Assembly (NCBI GenBank): GCA_023935145.1
Contig: CM043698.1
Location: 82,870,001 to 82,934,000, forward strand
DNA: 64,000 nucleotides
From: Bretschneidera sinensis
Lineage: Eukaryota > Streptophyta > Magnoliopsida > Brassicales > Akaniaceae
Direction of reading: 5' to 3'
The notes below the pieces were generated by a model. It did no database searches. It was not told the DNA's origin and saw nothing but the letters and a program-made list of their open reading frames with translations. The position numbers were made by a program, and so were the translations under genes. Positions 23,026 to 33,892 of the stretch are shown piece by piece. How positions within the stretch are numbered: the stretch's first letter is position 1; every line of letters starts with the position of its first letter.

Positions 23026-24365
23026 AGCTTATGTTTTTGCATTATTTTGGGTTTAATATCAGCACATGCTATGTTTATAATTAACCGATGTTCTTCAAAT
23101 ATATATCATCAAACCCATATAAATTCAAATATCAATATGTTATTTCAGAACACAAAAAACATTCATAATTAACCATGTAAATTCATACACAACCAAGTAA
23201 TTGATATGAAATCTCAATAAATCTTTGAAGTGTCATTATCGTTGAAATCAAATACGAGATACTCCATTATCCAACCCTTACATTAAAGACTTGAGCTCAT
23301 CCATTTGGGACTGCATATTGGTCATTTGATCATCATGCTCCGTCGATATTTCTTCTATCTGCGCTTTCAAATTATGTATCCCATCGACATAAACTCCATT
23401 GTATCTCACATCATTCCTAATCTGAGCTGAAAATCCAAACACATCGATGGGATTAACTACAAACCCTTGGTCTCGTACACATCCAAAAGTTTCTTCACCC
23501 ATAAGTTCTGTGAAGACTTCATTTTGTATTTGTAAATTGTTACTATTATCAAAAGATCCTGAAGCAGCAACAAATTCGACCATACGAGCCTCAACAGTCT
23601 CCTACAATTAAGAAATAAGAAAGATAATAAAACAAAAAAAACGAAAGTTAAGCAATTAGATTTTACAGAAAAATAGGTAGAGTTTCCCCTCTTTTTCCAT
23701 AAAACCTCATGCAAAAGAAGAACAGAAATACAATCCAAACAACGTAGCCACAACCAGCCTTATAGATCATTAGAATAGTTTCCCCTCTGTTCACTCAGCC
23801 AACTGAAAATACCATAAAAATCACACTACAAAATCAGAAGGGAAAAAAATAAGGCATCATTTTAACTAGTGTCTTCCCAATTAAATGGTAGTCAACATAA
23901 TGAAATAGAACCACGTCACAAATACTAAGTTGGCCATGTGGATGCACCTAAAAGTAATTTTAACAAACTTTAGCAAGCATCTCCCACCTAAAGATTTTGA
24001 TTATCCTTAGCTTTAAAGGGGTAACAATGTCTAGTCAATTATTTGAGAACTAGTTTTTTTGAATTTACCACAAATTGTCTTGATGCTTCATCAATAAAAG
24101 TTTCATCTTGCATTTATAGGTTTCAATAAAAAAACCTCTACATGCCCTAGCTCAGTTCCATGTTTCATCTCCTACCATTTATGAAAAGAGTTCAAACAAT
24201 GACTCAATACACTACATCTCAAATGAAAAATTGGATGAATAAAGTAAATCAATTCACATATTCATCCATTTTTCTAGCAAAACTCTTTGATCCGAAAGTA
24301 AACTTTTTGCTGTCCTTATCGTAGAATATTTCTACAGCAACCATAAACCTGAACGATTTGAGACC

Positions 24366-24738
24366 TGTTAATCACACGAATTATAAACAGAAAGAAAATA
24401 AGACACAATATACCAAGGTTCACCCCAGAATAGCGTTATGTCATACCAGAAGTTTCACTATAATCAATCTTACAAATCTCCCGTTACAATGTTCACTCAG
24501 TACATAGAGAGTATTTATAAGCAACTTAAGATGCCTTAATTAGGGTTTCCACCCTACTGCAAAACCACGACTATTCATGGGCCCAAGCCCAAACCGTCAA
24601 GCAAAAAACCAGACTCAAAACATGTACATGGCTTGAAATTTTTGCCCCCTAATCCTTATCCGCTCATCGAGGAGTGGACCTCGTAGTTGTTGGGGGTTCT
24701 ACAGATCTAGACTCGTGAAGTATGTACCAACTCTAACA
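24366..24738 (-). mobile_element. 373-bp solo LTR inside the CACTA element
   Basis: It begins TGTTAATCAC and ends CTCTAACA on the plus strand, i.e. TGTTAGAG...GATTAACA on the minus strand: TG...CA ends with a 5-bp inverted tip. The flanks agacc (24361-24365) and aaacc (24739-24743) form a 5-bp target duplication with one mismatch. On the minus strand it has a TATAAATA box and a transcribed part typical of short copia LTRs. No internal sequence remains. It sits between exon pieces of the tnpA-like gene, so it inserted into an intron. Confidence 0.82.
24512..24519 (-). promoter_or_regulatory. TATA box of the solo LTR
   Basis: TATAAATA on the minus strand (context gcttataaatactctc) lies about 140 bp before the LTR end, as expected for a U3 promoter. 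Confidence 0.55.
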
Positions 24739-25679
24739 AAACCAATTTGACTAATCAATCATTAAAAGAAAATAAAAACAATAAGAATTCTAATGAACAT
24801 AATTAAGAATAAAGAACCTCCGGTAAAAAAAACAGTAGTTCACAAGTTTTTTCCACTAGTCTTGATCTACTCATTTTTGAAACTTCATTGCTCAAAACTT
24901 GTTGCTTTATTTTGTTTTTCATGTGGTATCTTTTAAGCATATACTTGTAGCCCTTTCATTTTTTACTGATCATTTTCACTAATATTTTGTCGATCGTCTC
25001 AATCATAGGATAATGAAACTTCCTCTATAACAAAGAAAAGAAATAGTACAAATAAGTATTTTTGGTCTTAAGAATTATATGCATGTACAACACCACAAAA
25101 AAAAGGAAGAAAACCCCCAAATTGGTCATTGTTAATTACCCGAATCAATAAAGCAAAGTCCTTTTTTGTAGTTGGAAGGCAACTTCTTCCAATACATGTA
25201 ACCAAGTGGACAATGGTTCCCTCTCTTTGCAACTTTACCCAACCAACTACTTAATATTTGTCCACTCTTTTTCACAGGTTGATTAAGTGCATTGAAGTGG
25301 ACCACAATTTTTTCCCCACGTTCCAAGGACCACACTTGTAACGTTCGCATAACACGTATTTGCTTTCTCACCCTCCATTGAGAATCTATACATTAAAAAT
25401 ATAAATTTTATAAAGAAGATAACACCGTGATATCAAACTAGTTTAAAGAGAATGTTTTACAATACAAAAATTACCAATTATCTCGTATTCTTCATTATCA
25501 TTGTTTTGACTTTCTGTTCTTGTTGGCCTGGGCTCAGAATCACTTTTAGATTCAAAATCATCTTCAAGTTGATACTCATGTTCTGGTTCAACATCTTCTT
25601 GATGTTGTGAAGACCCAACTGGAGATTGGTTTAACATAGTAGCTCTGACTGAGGGAGCAATAGGTTTTAACCTAAACAT

Positions 25680-28600
25680 GTTGAAATCTGTATATATAAA
25701 AGTCTAAATTTCTTGAAGTCCTGATAAGTTATGAAACATTAAATCAAAATTAACGACCAAAAAAGAATTTACTGATCATTAATTGTCCCATGAGGCATAG
25801 CAAAACATATCTAAATGAAAGCTTAACATACCAAATTATGTTAATGGGCTTTTAGTAAGAAAGAGTAGAAACTCCCATTTCATTTGAAAAATTAAACAAC
25901 CCTAACCACTAAAGACCTTCACTGATCATTTGCATCAGTCAAATTATAGAAACAAATCTATTCAAATCAATTAAATAACATGACTAATATTAAATCGGAG
26001 AATAAATCAACCCATACTAGTAACCATCTCTAGTACTAGCAAAAAAGGGAGACTCAACCCAGCTCATCTATTTCCTTTCAAGAGTAAGTGATATTACAGT
26101 TTATATAGCTTCATTTGTTTTTTCTTGAATGTAAAAATATTTCTTTATTACTGATTTTTTCAGAATATGGAGCTAACAACATGAAGAGCTTACAGTAGCA
26201 AAATCACAAATGAGAAGACTATCAAATTAACCCTTGATTTTGCTAATCAATCAGCCATTGTGAAAATGAATCCATCAAATGAGGCTTCATTTTTGCTTTG
26301 CTGTGATGGATTTGATGCTCTGTGCAATTGATTTGCCCCAAGTTGTAGACAAGGAAAGAGAAAAGATAAAGAGTGGAGCGAAGGTTTAAAACTGTGGCTG
26401 GATTCATAATTATAACTAAGTGGCTGTTTGGCAACAGCGATACTCAATTACAAGCTTGGTTTAGTTCCTTGGTATAAAAGCATTAGCCTATGCTTCGTGA
26501 ATACGCAATGCACTATAAATGCTCTATGTGCTTGTGTATTACTATAGACTTTGGTAGTTTGATCAAAATGGCTTCAATATTCGAACAAAGCTTCATTGTG
26601 GTTCTTCCTAAAGGTGATTCCATACTTTCCTTTTTGTTTGAAACATTTGTATATGTTAACTGCAAGTACTCCAACATGCATGAAATATATTACTAATTAG
26701 CTGTACGTTGTCTATACTTGTCATTTGTCTAATAAATAAATATATTACTAATTAGCTGTACGTTGTAGTTAGATTATCCTTCTCAAGAAAATAAAAAATT
26801 CAAACGAATGGTGCAGTAGCCCTTGCACAGGTGCACCCGTCCCTACACAGGTCCTTATTTAGTTATTAATTGTGTGTATCTAAAAGCACCTCTATTGGGT
26901 TTTTTAATTAGACCATGACTATGGGATAAACTATTGAGTTTGATATCTCTTCTCCTTCCTCTAGTTCTTCCCCTCTCCATTTCTGTTCTTCTATTCTCCC
27001 TATTAATTCTTATTATTCTTTGTGTTTCGTCTAAGTTCTTTCCACGTTCTTCTGTCTTTCCACATTCTTCTGTTTATCTCCTCCTATCTTCTCGTCTCTC
27101 CAAATTCCTCCTATTCTACTTCTCGCTAAATCTATTTCTACTTCTTCATTTACTGTCCTACATCAAATTGTTACTTGCTAAAATTAAGATTCTTTACAGA
27201 TTTTATTTTATTTTTTTGTGATTGTCATAGTCGCCCATTGTTCAGTTTGGTGGTGAAAGTTTTGGGCTGCCAAGCAGAAGTTACTGGGTTGAAATTCTTA
27301 TTGGTTAAATTACCTAACTCAGTAGTTAAAGGTTAAGATCATCAACATATTACGCCTTTCAGTATCTTTTTTGAATGGGACCAATACTGTGACATGAATC
27401 TTTTTAAATTTTACTTTTTAGGTTTGTTAAGTAAACGTGATCTGTTGTATATAATTTTTTTAGGAAAGAATGCATGCACAGTTAGCTAGCTAAAACTTTT
27501 TTTTAACTGAGCTAAAACATTTATGGATGCCTATTTCTTATAATAATTTTAATTTTATAAAAGTGATCATTTTGAATTAATCTTCTATACATGTAGATCA
27601 TGTACACCAAAATAATTAAGAGTCTAATGACATGCATGTACTATAAAAGAACATCAGTAATAATTAAAGCATGACCAGAATCTTGATCTCCTTTTCTACC
27701 TTTAGAGCCAAAAGTAAATATTAATGAAAAAAATCAGTAGTACACAATTCCTGAGAACTAGAGTACCAACTAAAAACATTACTGCACCAAAAACTATAAA
27801 ATTGAAGCTGAGCAGGTCTATGAGAAAAATTAACAAATATCTTGAAGGCAACCTTGAAAATAGATAGATTCTTCATGCAACAGCTCTTTTAGCTGGCCAG
27901 AAATCAACCAAAATTGCAACCGGTCTGAAACCAACATTTTCTTATGCTACAAAACCCAAAGCAACCATCTCCGTGTTGATTTACTATTACACCTAGCAAT
28001 AATTAAAACCCACTCAAAATCCATGCCCCAAGTACAAATTTTACCAACGAACATAGATTAATCACTTAACTAAATCTGATTAGGACCAAAAACCATACTA
28101 ACCCTCAACATACCTCTCTTCAACCGCTATTCCTCAAAACCCTGAAACTCCATTTCATACAAAGCAACACATTTATAAGCTAAATATGGGGAAAATCTCG
28201 CAAACTTAGATACATAATGTCATGATTTTTTTTTTTCTCTTTACCAAATTGTTATCAAACCAACTAAAACTGTGTATAATTAAACAACCAAATAGACATG
28301 ATAGGAAGAAACTACAGAAAAACCAGCGCATATGAGAGCAGGAGGCTAACTGTCGTGCGAGAGAGAGAGTGTGATTGGAACTGTATCAGAGAGAAAGAGT
28401 GATGGATTTATTATAACTATCTCAACAATTTCTTAGTGTATCCATTTTCCAAAACCCCTCTTCCCCACAAGCCCGCCCCCACCACCACCACCCCTTAAAT
28501 GACCCATGGAAGGCACTCCAGAATCCAACTTCTCATAAAGACGAATGGTAGTGGAAACTTCATTTAGAATTTCGTATTTCGTATAAAAACAACAATAAAC

Positions 28601-28880
28601 ACCCAATATTTCCCCAATTCCCCCCCCCCCCCCCCCCAAATTTTTCCCCAAAGCCAAACAAATCAACGAAACCCTATAAAAAGACTAAAAGTGTACAAAT
28701 TAACTAACAACTATTATAGATACAAAGATTAGGAGCGTACATAAAAGATTCTAACGAATCGTGTGCGGCTTGACGAAGAAGAAGAAAAGAACGCTGATTG
28801 ACGAAGAAGAAGGTATTGTATTTTCTTACCTTTTGTCCTCTGAATAATTAAGTGCGCAAGAAAATAAACCCGGGTTTTTA
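25680..28880. other. Non-coding interior of the CACTA element
   Basis: No exon of a catalytic transposase was recognised. There is a 29-bp direct repeat (26683-26711 and 26738-26766, aaatatattactaattagctg...), a CT-rich stretch at 26940-27130, and a C homopolymer at 28620. Bases 28740-28850, read on the minus strand, look like a promoter/leader with repeated cttcttcttc words upstream of the tnpA-like gene. Confidence 0.5.
28620..28637. repeat. Poly-C tract, 18 bases
   Basis: An uninterrupted C run; the glycine-rich frame on the other strand is its artefact. Homopolymers of this length are also prone to sequencing error. Confidence 0.9.
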
Positions 28881-28884
28881 AGTC

Positions 28885-29150
28885 CTATTTCGGCGCTTTA
28901 AAGCGCCAATATATGATGCGAACATATAATAGCGTTCAAAAGCGCCGATAAATGAGAAGGCCATATAGTGACACTTAAAAGCGCTGCTATATGACATATT
29001 TTATAATTGTTTATTTCGGTGCTCCAAAGTGCCACTATAGCACAGTAAGTACTCATATTTCAGCTCTTATAAGCGCCGCAATATGAAATAGGTTTTTGTA
29101 TATTCTGGTGCTAAAAAGTGTCGATATGTTCATATTAGTGCTGGCGGATG
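28885..29150. repeat. Right subterminal repeats of the CACTA element
   Basis: About eight copies of the same family as on the left (ggcgctttaaagcgccaata, agcgccgataaatga, agcgccgcaatatg), mostly in inverted orientation. Confidence 0.88.
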
Positions 29151-29318
29151 TCATTTATCTTGTAGTGCACATAGGTAGATTATGTAGGGATATTGAAGGT
29201 TAGACAGTTTCCACTTTCTTGTAACTTATACCAAAATAAATGCTATTAAGATGGAGCTGGGTGCATTTTCTGTGGGATTGAAAGAAGCAAAGGTATCGAG
29301 TTAATTAAAATGGAAAAC

Positions 29319-29364
29319 ACCATGTAAAGCTGTTTGATTGTCATGAGATATTTGAGTTTTCTTC
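29319..29364 (+). repeat. Second copy of the 48-bp word at 17741
   Basis: Near-identical to 17741-17788 and in the same orientation; the similarity stops after ttttcttct. Confidence 0.8.
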
Positions 29365-30900
29365 TTTTTTCGGGCCTACAGCAAATTAAGTGGGAAGTTC
29401 TTGTGACTGTTTTTATTTGGATGATCAATTTTAGGATCTTCTTTGCCCCTGCTGGCTAAGGAATCTATGAAATTCTGTGCTCCCAATAATCTGCCTACAC
29501 GGCTTTACTGGTGGGCCAGGGTTTGAAAATATTAGGGTTTAAATGTTTGGGAATGTAGAGGAAAGTGATACGGATTTGAAGGGTAAAGAAGGTTCAGAGA
29601 AGTCCAAGGTTTTTAAGCCAAAAAGCTTTTTTTTTTTTTTTTTTATGAAATAGGTTGCTGTTTCACGTTGAAGTTTTATATGTTGTCTTTTGTAGGAAAA
29701 GGTGGTGGCTGACTGTAGATTGCTTTAAGGACGCGTAGGGATCATAGATTTCAAGTTTGGATAAAGAGTTACGGATGTGGGAACTGATCTGATGGGCTAA
29801 TTTAGAGAATCATCAGCTGTCAGAGTTCAAAAAATTTGCAGAGATTGCAGTGGAGAAGTGATGTACGTAGGATTAAGGACAACCCTCTCAACCGGAAATA
29901 GAAGGTGTTGACAGTGAAAATAGGTGACTGAAGTTTTAGTTTCTGGGATTTTATGTTTGAAGAATTTATGGAAGGTTTTAGGGTTAAATTGGTTAAGGTT
30001 TTTGGTTTTGTGTGTCAAATCGAAAGCGAAAGTTTGTTGTAATTTCAGGACAGCTCTTGGGGAATAGTTTTAGAGCTTATTTTGATGGAGTGATTATGGG
30101 CAACAATAAAATTTATGGGTTTCTAGATATGGTGTATGTGAAAGAAAACTAGTTTGGGCATATACATGATAGGCTTGACGTTCCTCACCCTGTTCATTTC
30201 CATATTATGGAGAATTTTATGTTCTGTGGCAATCTACCAAAATGTAGTATATCAATATTAGAGTCACAATAATGAGTTGATCCTATTGCTTAGAGATAGA
30301 TGAAACAAAACATGGCAAAGGTAGTAAGCATCTATACTGAATCATTAGAACATCAGTATATTGAAAATTTGAAATAAATGACAAAATCCTTAACAAAGTT
30401 AATCGGGTTGAGGGGTTTCTTCCTCTTTCCTCTTTGGTGGGTTAGGTGTAAGAAAGATGGGGGACTTCAATAAAGGTTTTCTTGGGAAATGACTTTGGGT
30501 GTTTTGGGTAGAGACAGGTAGTAATGGTGAAATTGGAATGATAGAGGAGGATGGTATCTGAAATGCTGGGCAGACTTTTCAAGAGTATATTTGATGTAGA
30601 ATGGGAAATATAATATTTATTATTTTGTGACGTTGAGATTATGTTGTAATGACAATATTCTTGGAGATGGTAGTTTAAGAAAATTAGATGTAAGCAATTA
30701 GATAGTTATTAGGATTTGATTTACTTTTTTTATTTAAATAATGTTTAGTGCTTATATAAGAGCACTCATATTAAGATTGTAAGGCATGACTGGATTATGA
30801 TTAGACATGATTATCTCTTTGCTTTCTCTGTGAAGTTTCTTTTCCTTCTACCCTGTTTCTCTTCTACTTATTGAATTTTATTCTTATGGTATTTTCTCTT
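29365..30900. other. No gene recognised
   Basis: Several short frames but no family I can name. Bases 29226-29290 (gctattaagatggagctggg..., frame AIKMELGAFSVGLKEAK, then a possible GT donor) resemble one exon. A poly-T tract lies at 29628-29644. Confidence 0.4.
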
Positions 30901-30968
30901 GTTCTCTCTTCTTTCTCAATCTGCTTCTCATTCTACGTATCAATCATATACCAAAGTGATATCAGAGC
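30760..30968 (+). mobile_element. LTR end and tRNA-Met primer site of a copia-like element
   Basis: Bases 30957-30968 read tgatatcagagc, one base off the tRNA-Met primer site tggtatcagagc. The preceding 150-200 bp have the CT-rich look of an LTR R/U5 region (ttctcttctactta, tctctcttctttctc). The LTR start was not located. The next 600 bp hold a tandem duplication and an RRM-like fragment instead of a recognisable gag. Confidence 0.6.
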
Positions 30969-31003
30969 CAAAATGTCATGCATTCTTATCTCTATCTATC
31001 CTT

Positions 31004-31551
31004 TAAATTAGATTTTGGTATCCAAGAAAATTTGTTTTATGTGGCTTGAACAGTGTAGTAGCTACAACATTTTTTATTTATTTATATATATTTTTTTTTT
31101 AGTTTCTAATTTAAAAAAAAAGAAAGAAAAAAATAAGAGTGAAAAAAATAAGAAAAAAGGAGAAAAAATCACAGGTTTCCTTTTCTTTTTTTTTAATTTA
31201 TGTTTATTTATATTAAATTGGAGTCACTTGTGAGGAATAAGTGAGTTAAGTTGAGTTCTTGTAGTTACCGTAAATCAGATTTTGGTATCCAAAAAAAATT
31301 GTTTTATGTGGTGTGAACAGTGTAGTAGCTATAGTGTCGATGAATAGTGTTCAACATTTATTTATTTATTTATATATTTTCTTTTTTAGTTTCTGATTTA
31401 AAAAAAAAAGAAAGAAAAAAAGAGTGAAAAAAATAAGAAAAAAGGAGAAAAAATCACAGGTTTCCTTTTCTTTTTTTATTTATGTTTATTTAAATTAAAT
31501 GGAGTCACTTGTGAGGAATGAGTGAGTTAAGTTGAGTTCTTCTAGTTACCG
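31004..31551 (+). repeat. Tandem duplication of about 0.27 kb
   Basis: Unit 1 is 31004-31270 and unit 2 is 31271-31551. Both start taaat.agattttggtatcc and end ...gagttct.gtagttaccg or its near copy. Differences are small indels in the poly-A and poly-T runs, and unit 2 has a short extra piece (gtgtcgatgaatagtg). The unit is AT-rich and non-coding. Confidence 0.92.
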
Positions 31552-31766
31552 TCCATCATGTACTATATCCAAATACAGAATATGTGTTGTATCAAATTTT
31601 TGGCCCTTTTGGTCATATCGAAAAAATTAACCTTTTCACAAATTCATTGGATTTTCAAGCGCTTGTGCAATATAACTTGCCTCAAGATGAGCTAGTTGTT
31701 GCATTTATGGCAACTGTTGCCAGTTGGAGAAGGCTTATTCCAAGTTTGAAACTCGAATCCTCTTGA
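31551..31766 (+). pseudogene. RRM fragment resembling polypyrimidine-tract-binding protein
   Basis: The frame from 31551 reads VHHVLYPNTEYVLYQIFGPF, then GHIEKINLFTNSLDFQALVQ and YNLPQDELVVAF. This matches the PTB-type RNA recognition motif: LYPvT..VL.qiF..fG.v.KI..F......QALvQY covers strand 1, helix 1 and strands 2-3. Such RRMs bind pyrimidine-rich RNA in splicing control. Only about two thirds of one RRM is present, and nothing recognisable follows after 31700. It starts immediately after the tandem duplication and 580 bp after the tRNA-Met primer site. It may therefore be a host fragment carried in a retroelement leader. The alternative is a chance juxtaposition of a decayed PTB gene. Confidence 0.6.
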
Positions 31767-31769
31767 TGT

Positions 31770-32150
31770 AACAACTCCTTGCACGAACAGCACAATTTGT
31801 GGAAACATCTTTCACTAAAACTTCTACCAATCGGGATTCCATTAAAAAAGAGTCTGAAATTGTTTCTTTAATCCACACAATTTGAAAAGAAAGAACAAAT
31901 CATTGAAGAAAGGTCTAACATTCATGGTGAGGATGTACTTATTGAGTCACTTCAAAATGAATAAGACCAGAGCCAAGATAAGGGCAAGATTTGTGCATGT
32001 GAACTTCCTTACATTGATTTTTTTCCACCTGCACTGGATTAAGGCTCCTGAACAATTCCTCTTGATATGCTTCTTGTGTTCGATTGAGAATGCTAGATCT
32101 CAAAATTTTCAATTTTCTATCATCATTCCCTTATACATCCATAGCCTAAT
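31770..32150 (+). other. Unclassified coding-like remnant
   Basis: Short frames with a Lys/Glu/Ser-rich bias (TSFTKTSTNRDSIKKESEI near 31810-31865; EERSNIHGEDVLIESLQNE near 31905-31965). No family recognised. Confidence 0.3.
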
Positions 32151-33870
32151 AAAACTTATTATCTTATTATCAATATATTTTCATAATCATTTATTACACT
32201 ACGCTTACTAAGAGTAAAATGAAACTCATCTTAATAGCACTGAGTGTTATTCTTGGGCTTTTTCCTTGCCTTTCCTACATTCTTCCACCACACTTAAAGC
32301 ATATAACATTTAATATAACAATCCAAGAAGTATACAAGTAATTAATAATTATTTATATCAAGTAATTACAAGAAAATAATCAAACCGATATAATATCACA
32401 TTTCATTTTCTTTGTCTACCTTTCCTCATTCTTTCTTTCTTTCATTTCCTATCAAATTTGAGATTTACATCTCATGACAATGATGTTTAATTTACTTAGT
32501 AATTCTTTCAATTTCAAAGAAATCATACCAATCCAATATTCCTTATAACATCAAGATTTTAAACTCATATAAATCACACTTTCCAAATACTTAGTATTCA
32601 CATAAATTCCAAATTACCCATTTAATAGACATCTTCCCAAACTTTAGTTTTCTCACTAAAAAAATCCTTCTAACTTAAGGAATTCTTTTAGTTCCTACAA
32701 TTATTAAACTTCAAACCCAAACTTACATATCTCAAGCTACTCCAAATCACAAAAATTTTAGTTTCTTTCATGTTATTGTTCAATGGTATTCAAAGTTCCA
32801 CCATAAATTCACATTCCAACTTCAATAAATCATAAATCCATAAATCTTTATACTCCATAGATTTAAAATTCTACTTTTAGCAATACCCAATACAAACTCT
32901 TATTATTTTCTTCCAAACTTGTTTATCTTAACAATTTCCATGAAAAAATTATAATTGTTACAAAGAAATTCTCCAATTTATGAAATTAAGTCAAATCTGC
33001 TTAAACTCGTACTCTTTTAGATCTCAACTTTCATATTTTATAATAGTCGTAACTCAAATCAAATTTCCAACATCATAGTTCTTCAATACGATTTCCATAA
33101 TTTCTTCACAATTTCTCTCAACTTCAACAACTCAAAACCCTATGAATTTAAATCCAAATGATCTCAAACAAAACTCAAATGTTAACTTTAAGAAGTCTAC
33201 TTTAAATTCAAATCAAAACTATCTCAATTTCTTGCTGAAAATAGTCTAGAAAATAGCCCAGAAAATCAAAACAAGCTGAAAATATGAAAATTTTACCAAA
33301 ACAGGGGTCTAAAAAGAACCCACAAAATCCTTATTTAGGTATCTTCAATCTACATTCCCACCATCCAGAATATAGATCAGGAAGTTAAGAAGGTGCTGTA
33401 AAAAATTCAGCACGATCGGACCACGGATAGAGGTTCGGTCGTCCGCTTGATGGCTGCTGGTCTATTCTGAAAAATTCCAGCAAACTCTCCTCTCTTTCTC
33501 TCTAACTCACTGAAGAAATGAGAGATTTTTTGGGCTGAGGACTTTAGATCTTTAAGCCTTTTATAGTCCCACTAAACCTTAGGATTTTATTTTCTATCCT
33601 TCCTCCTTTTTTTTATTTTATTTTTTTTAAATTCAACTTCAAGTCACATCCTTGTTTTTCCTAACTCTTTATACAAGAACCCAAACGATGTTTCTTTAAT
33701 TAAATACTTCCATTTCCTTTATGTTTAAATCGCCCCTCAATCAAAAAAAAAACAATCATATAAGTGTTTAACACCACTAAATTTATAATTGGCAATTACA
33801 CTTTGAAATACAACCACGTGAATTAAATATTTCAATTAAAGTACCAACCTCTACAATCTTCTCCACTAAC
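32150..33870 (-). repeat. Family A LTR, minus strand, truncated
   Basis: Contains ttactaagagtaaaatgaaa, ctcatcttaatagcactgag and cttccaccacactt, all shared with 38880-38980 and 44410-44510. On the minus strand it has CTATAAAA (33559-33566) and begins near 33865, after a hairpin-like AAATTTCGTCCCCGAAATTT (33873-33892). That hairpin resembles the aatttcggggacgaaatt sequence commonly seen between integrase and 3' LTR in chromovirus gypsy elements. The outer LTR end (TGTAACGACCC) is missing. Confidence 0.6.
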
Positions 33871-33892
33871 AAAAATTTCGTCCCCGAAATTT

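Larger units (their letters stand above)
23278..25679 (-). pseudogene. Transposase_24 (tnpA-like) gene of the CACTA element
   Basis: Minus strand, several exons. Exon 1 (25679-25475) is acidic (EDVEPEHEYQLEDDFESKSD). Its donor joins in phase to the exon at 25385 to about 25133, which carries the Transposase_24 core: GEKIVVHFNALNQPVKKSGQ, LSSWLGKVAKRG, HCPLGY, W.KLPSNYKK. Further pieces are 25018-24830 (IETIDKILVKM..KK then KGYKYMLKRYH), a mini-exon at about 24108-24070 (DETFIDEASRQFV), and the last exon 23601-23278 (ETVEARMVEFV, TELMGEETFGCVRDQGF, C-terminal coiled coil EEISTEHDDQMTNMQSQ). In En/Spm the tnpA protein binds the subterminal repeats. A TGA sits where the conserved tryptophan of the KKW..YK motif is expected (about 24968), so this copy looks dead. 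An intron holds a solo LTR. Confidence 0.85.
22703..29167 (-). mobile_element. CACTA (En/Spm) DNA transposon, complete ends
   Basis: The left end is CACTGCAAGATAAGTTGCAC at 22703. The right end, read inward on the other strand, is CACTACAAGATAAATGACAT from 29167. The direct 3-bp duplication is CAC at 22700-22702 and CAC at 29168-29170, the exact target size of this superfamily. Subterminal repeats lie inside both ends. The 6465-bp element contains a minus-strand Transposase_24 (tnpA-like) pseudogene and a solo LTR. I found no Transposase_21 (tnpD) catalytic protein, so it is a deletion derivative or otherwise non-autonomous. Confidence 0.92.

Noticed and set aside
28433..28666. Glycine-rich minus-strand open frame (GGGGGG)
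   Set aside because: Produced by the poly-C tract and a CCACCACC stretch; no protein features beyond the homopolymer.
31672..31700. NLPQDELVVAF after the RRM looks like NLPQDELVLAF in the Athila gag (49487)
   Set aside because: The nucleotide match covers only about 20 bases and fails on both sides; not enough to link the two.
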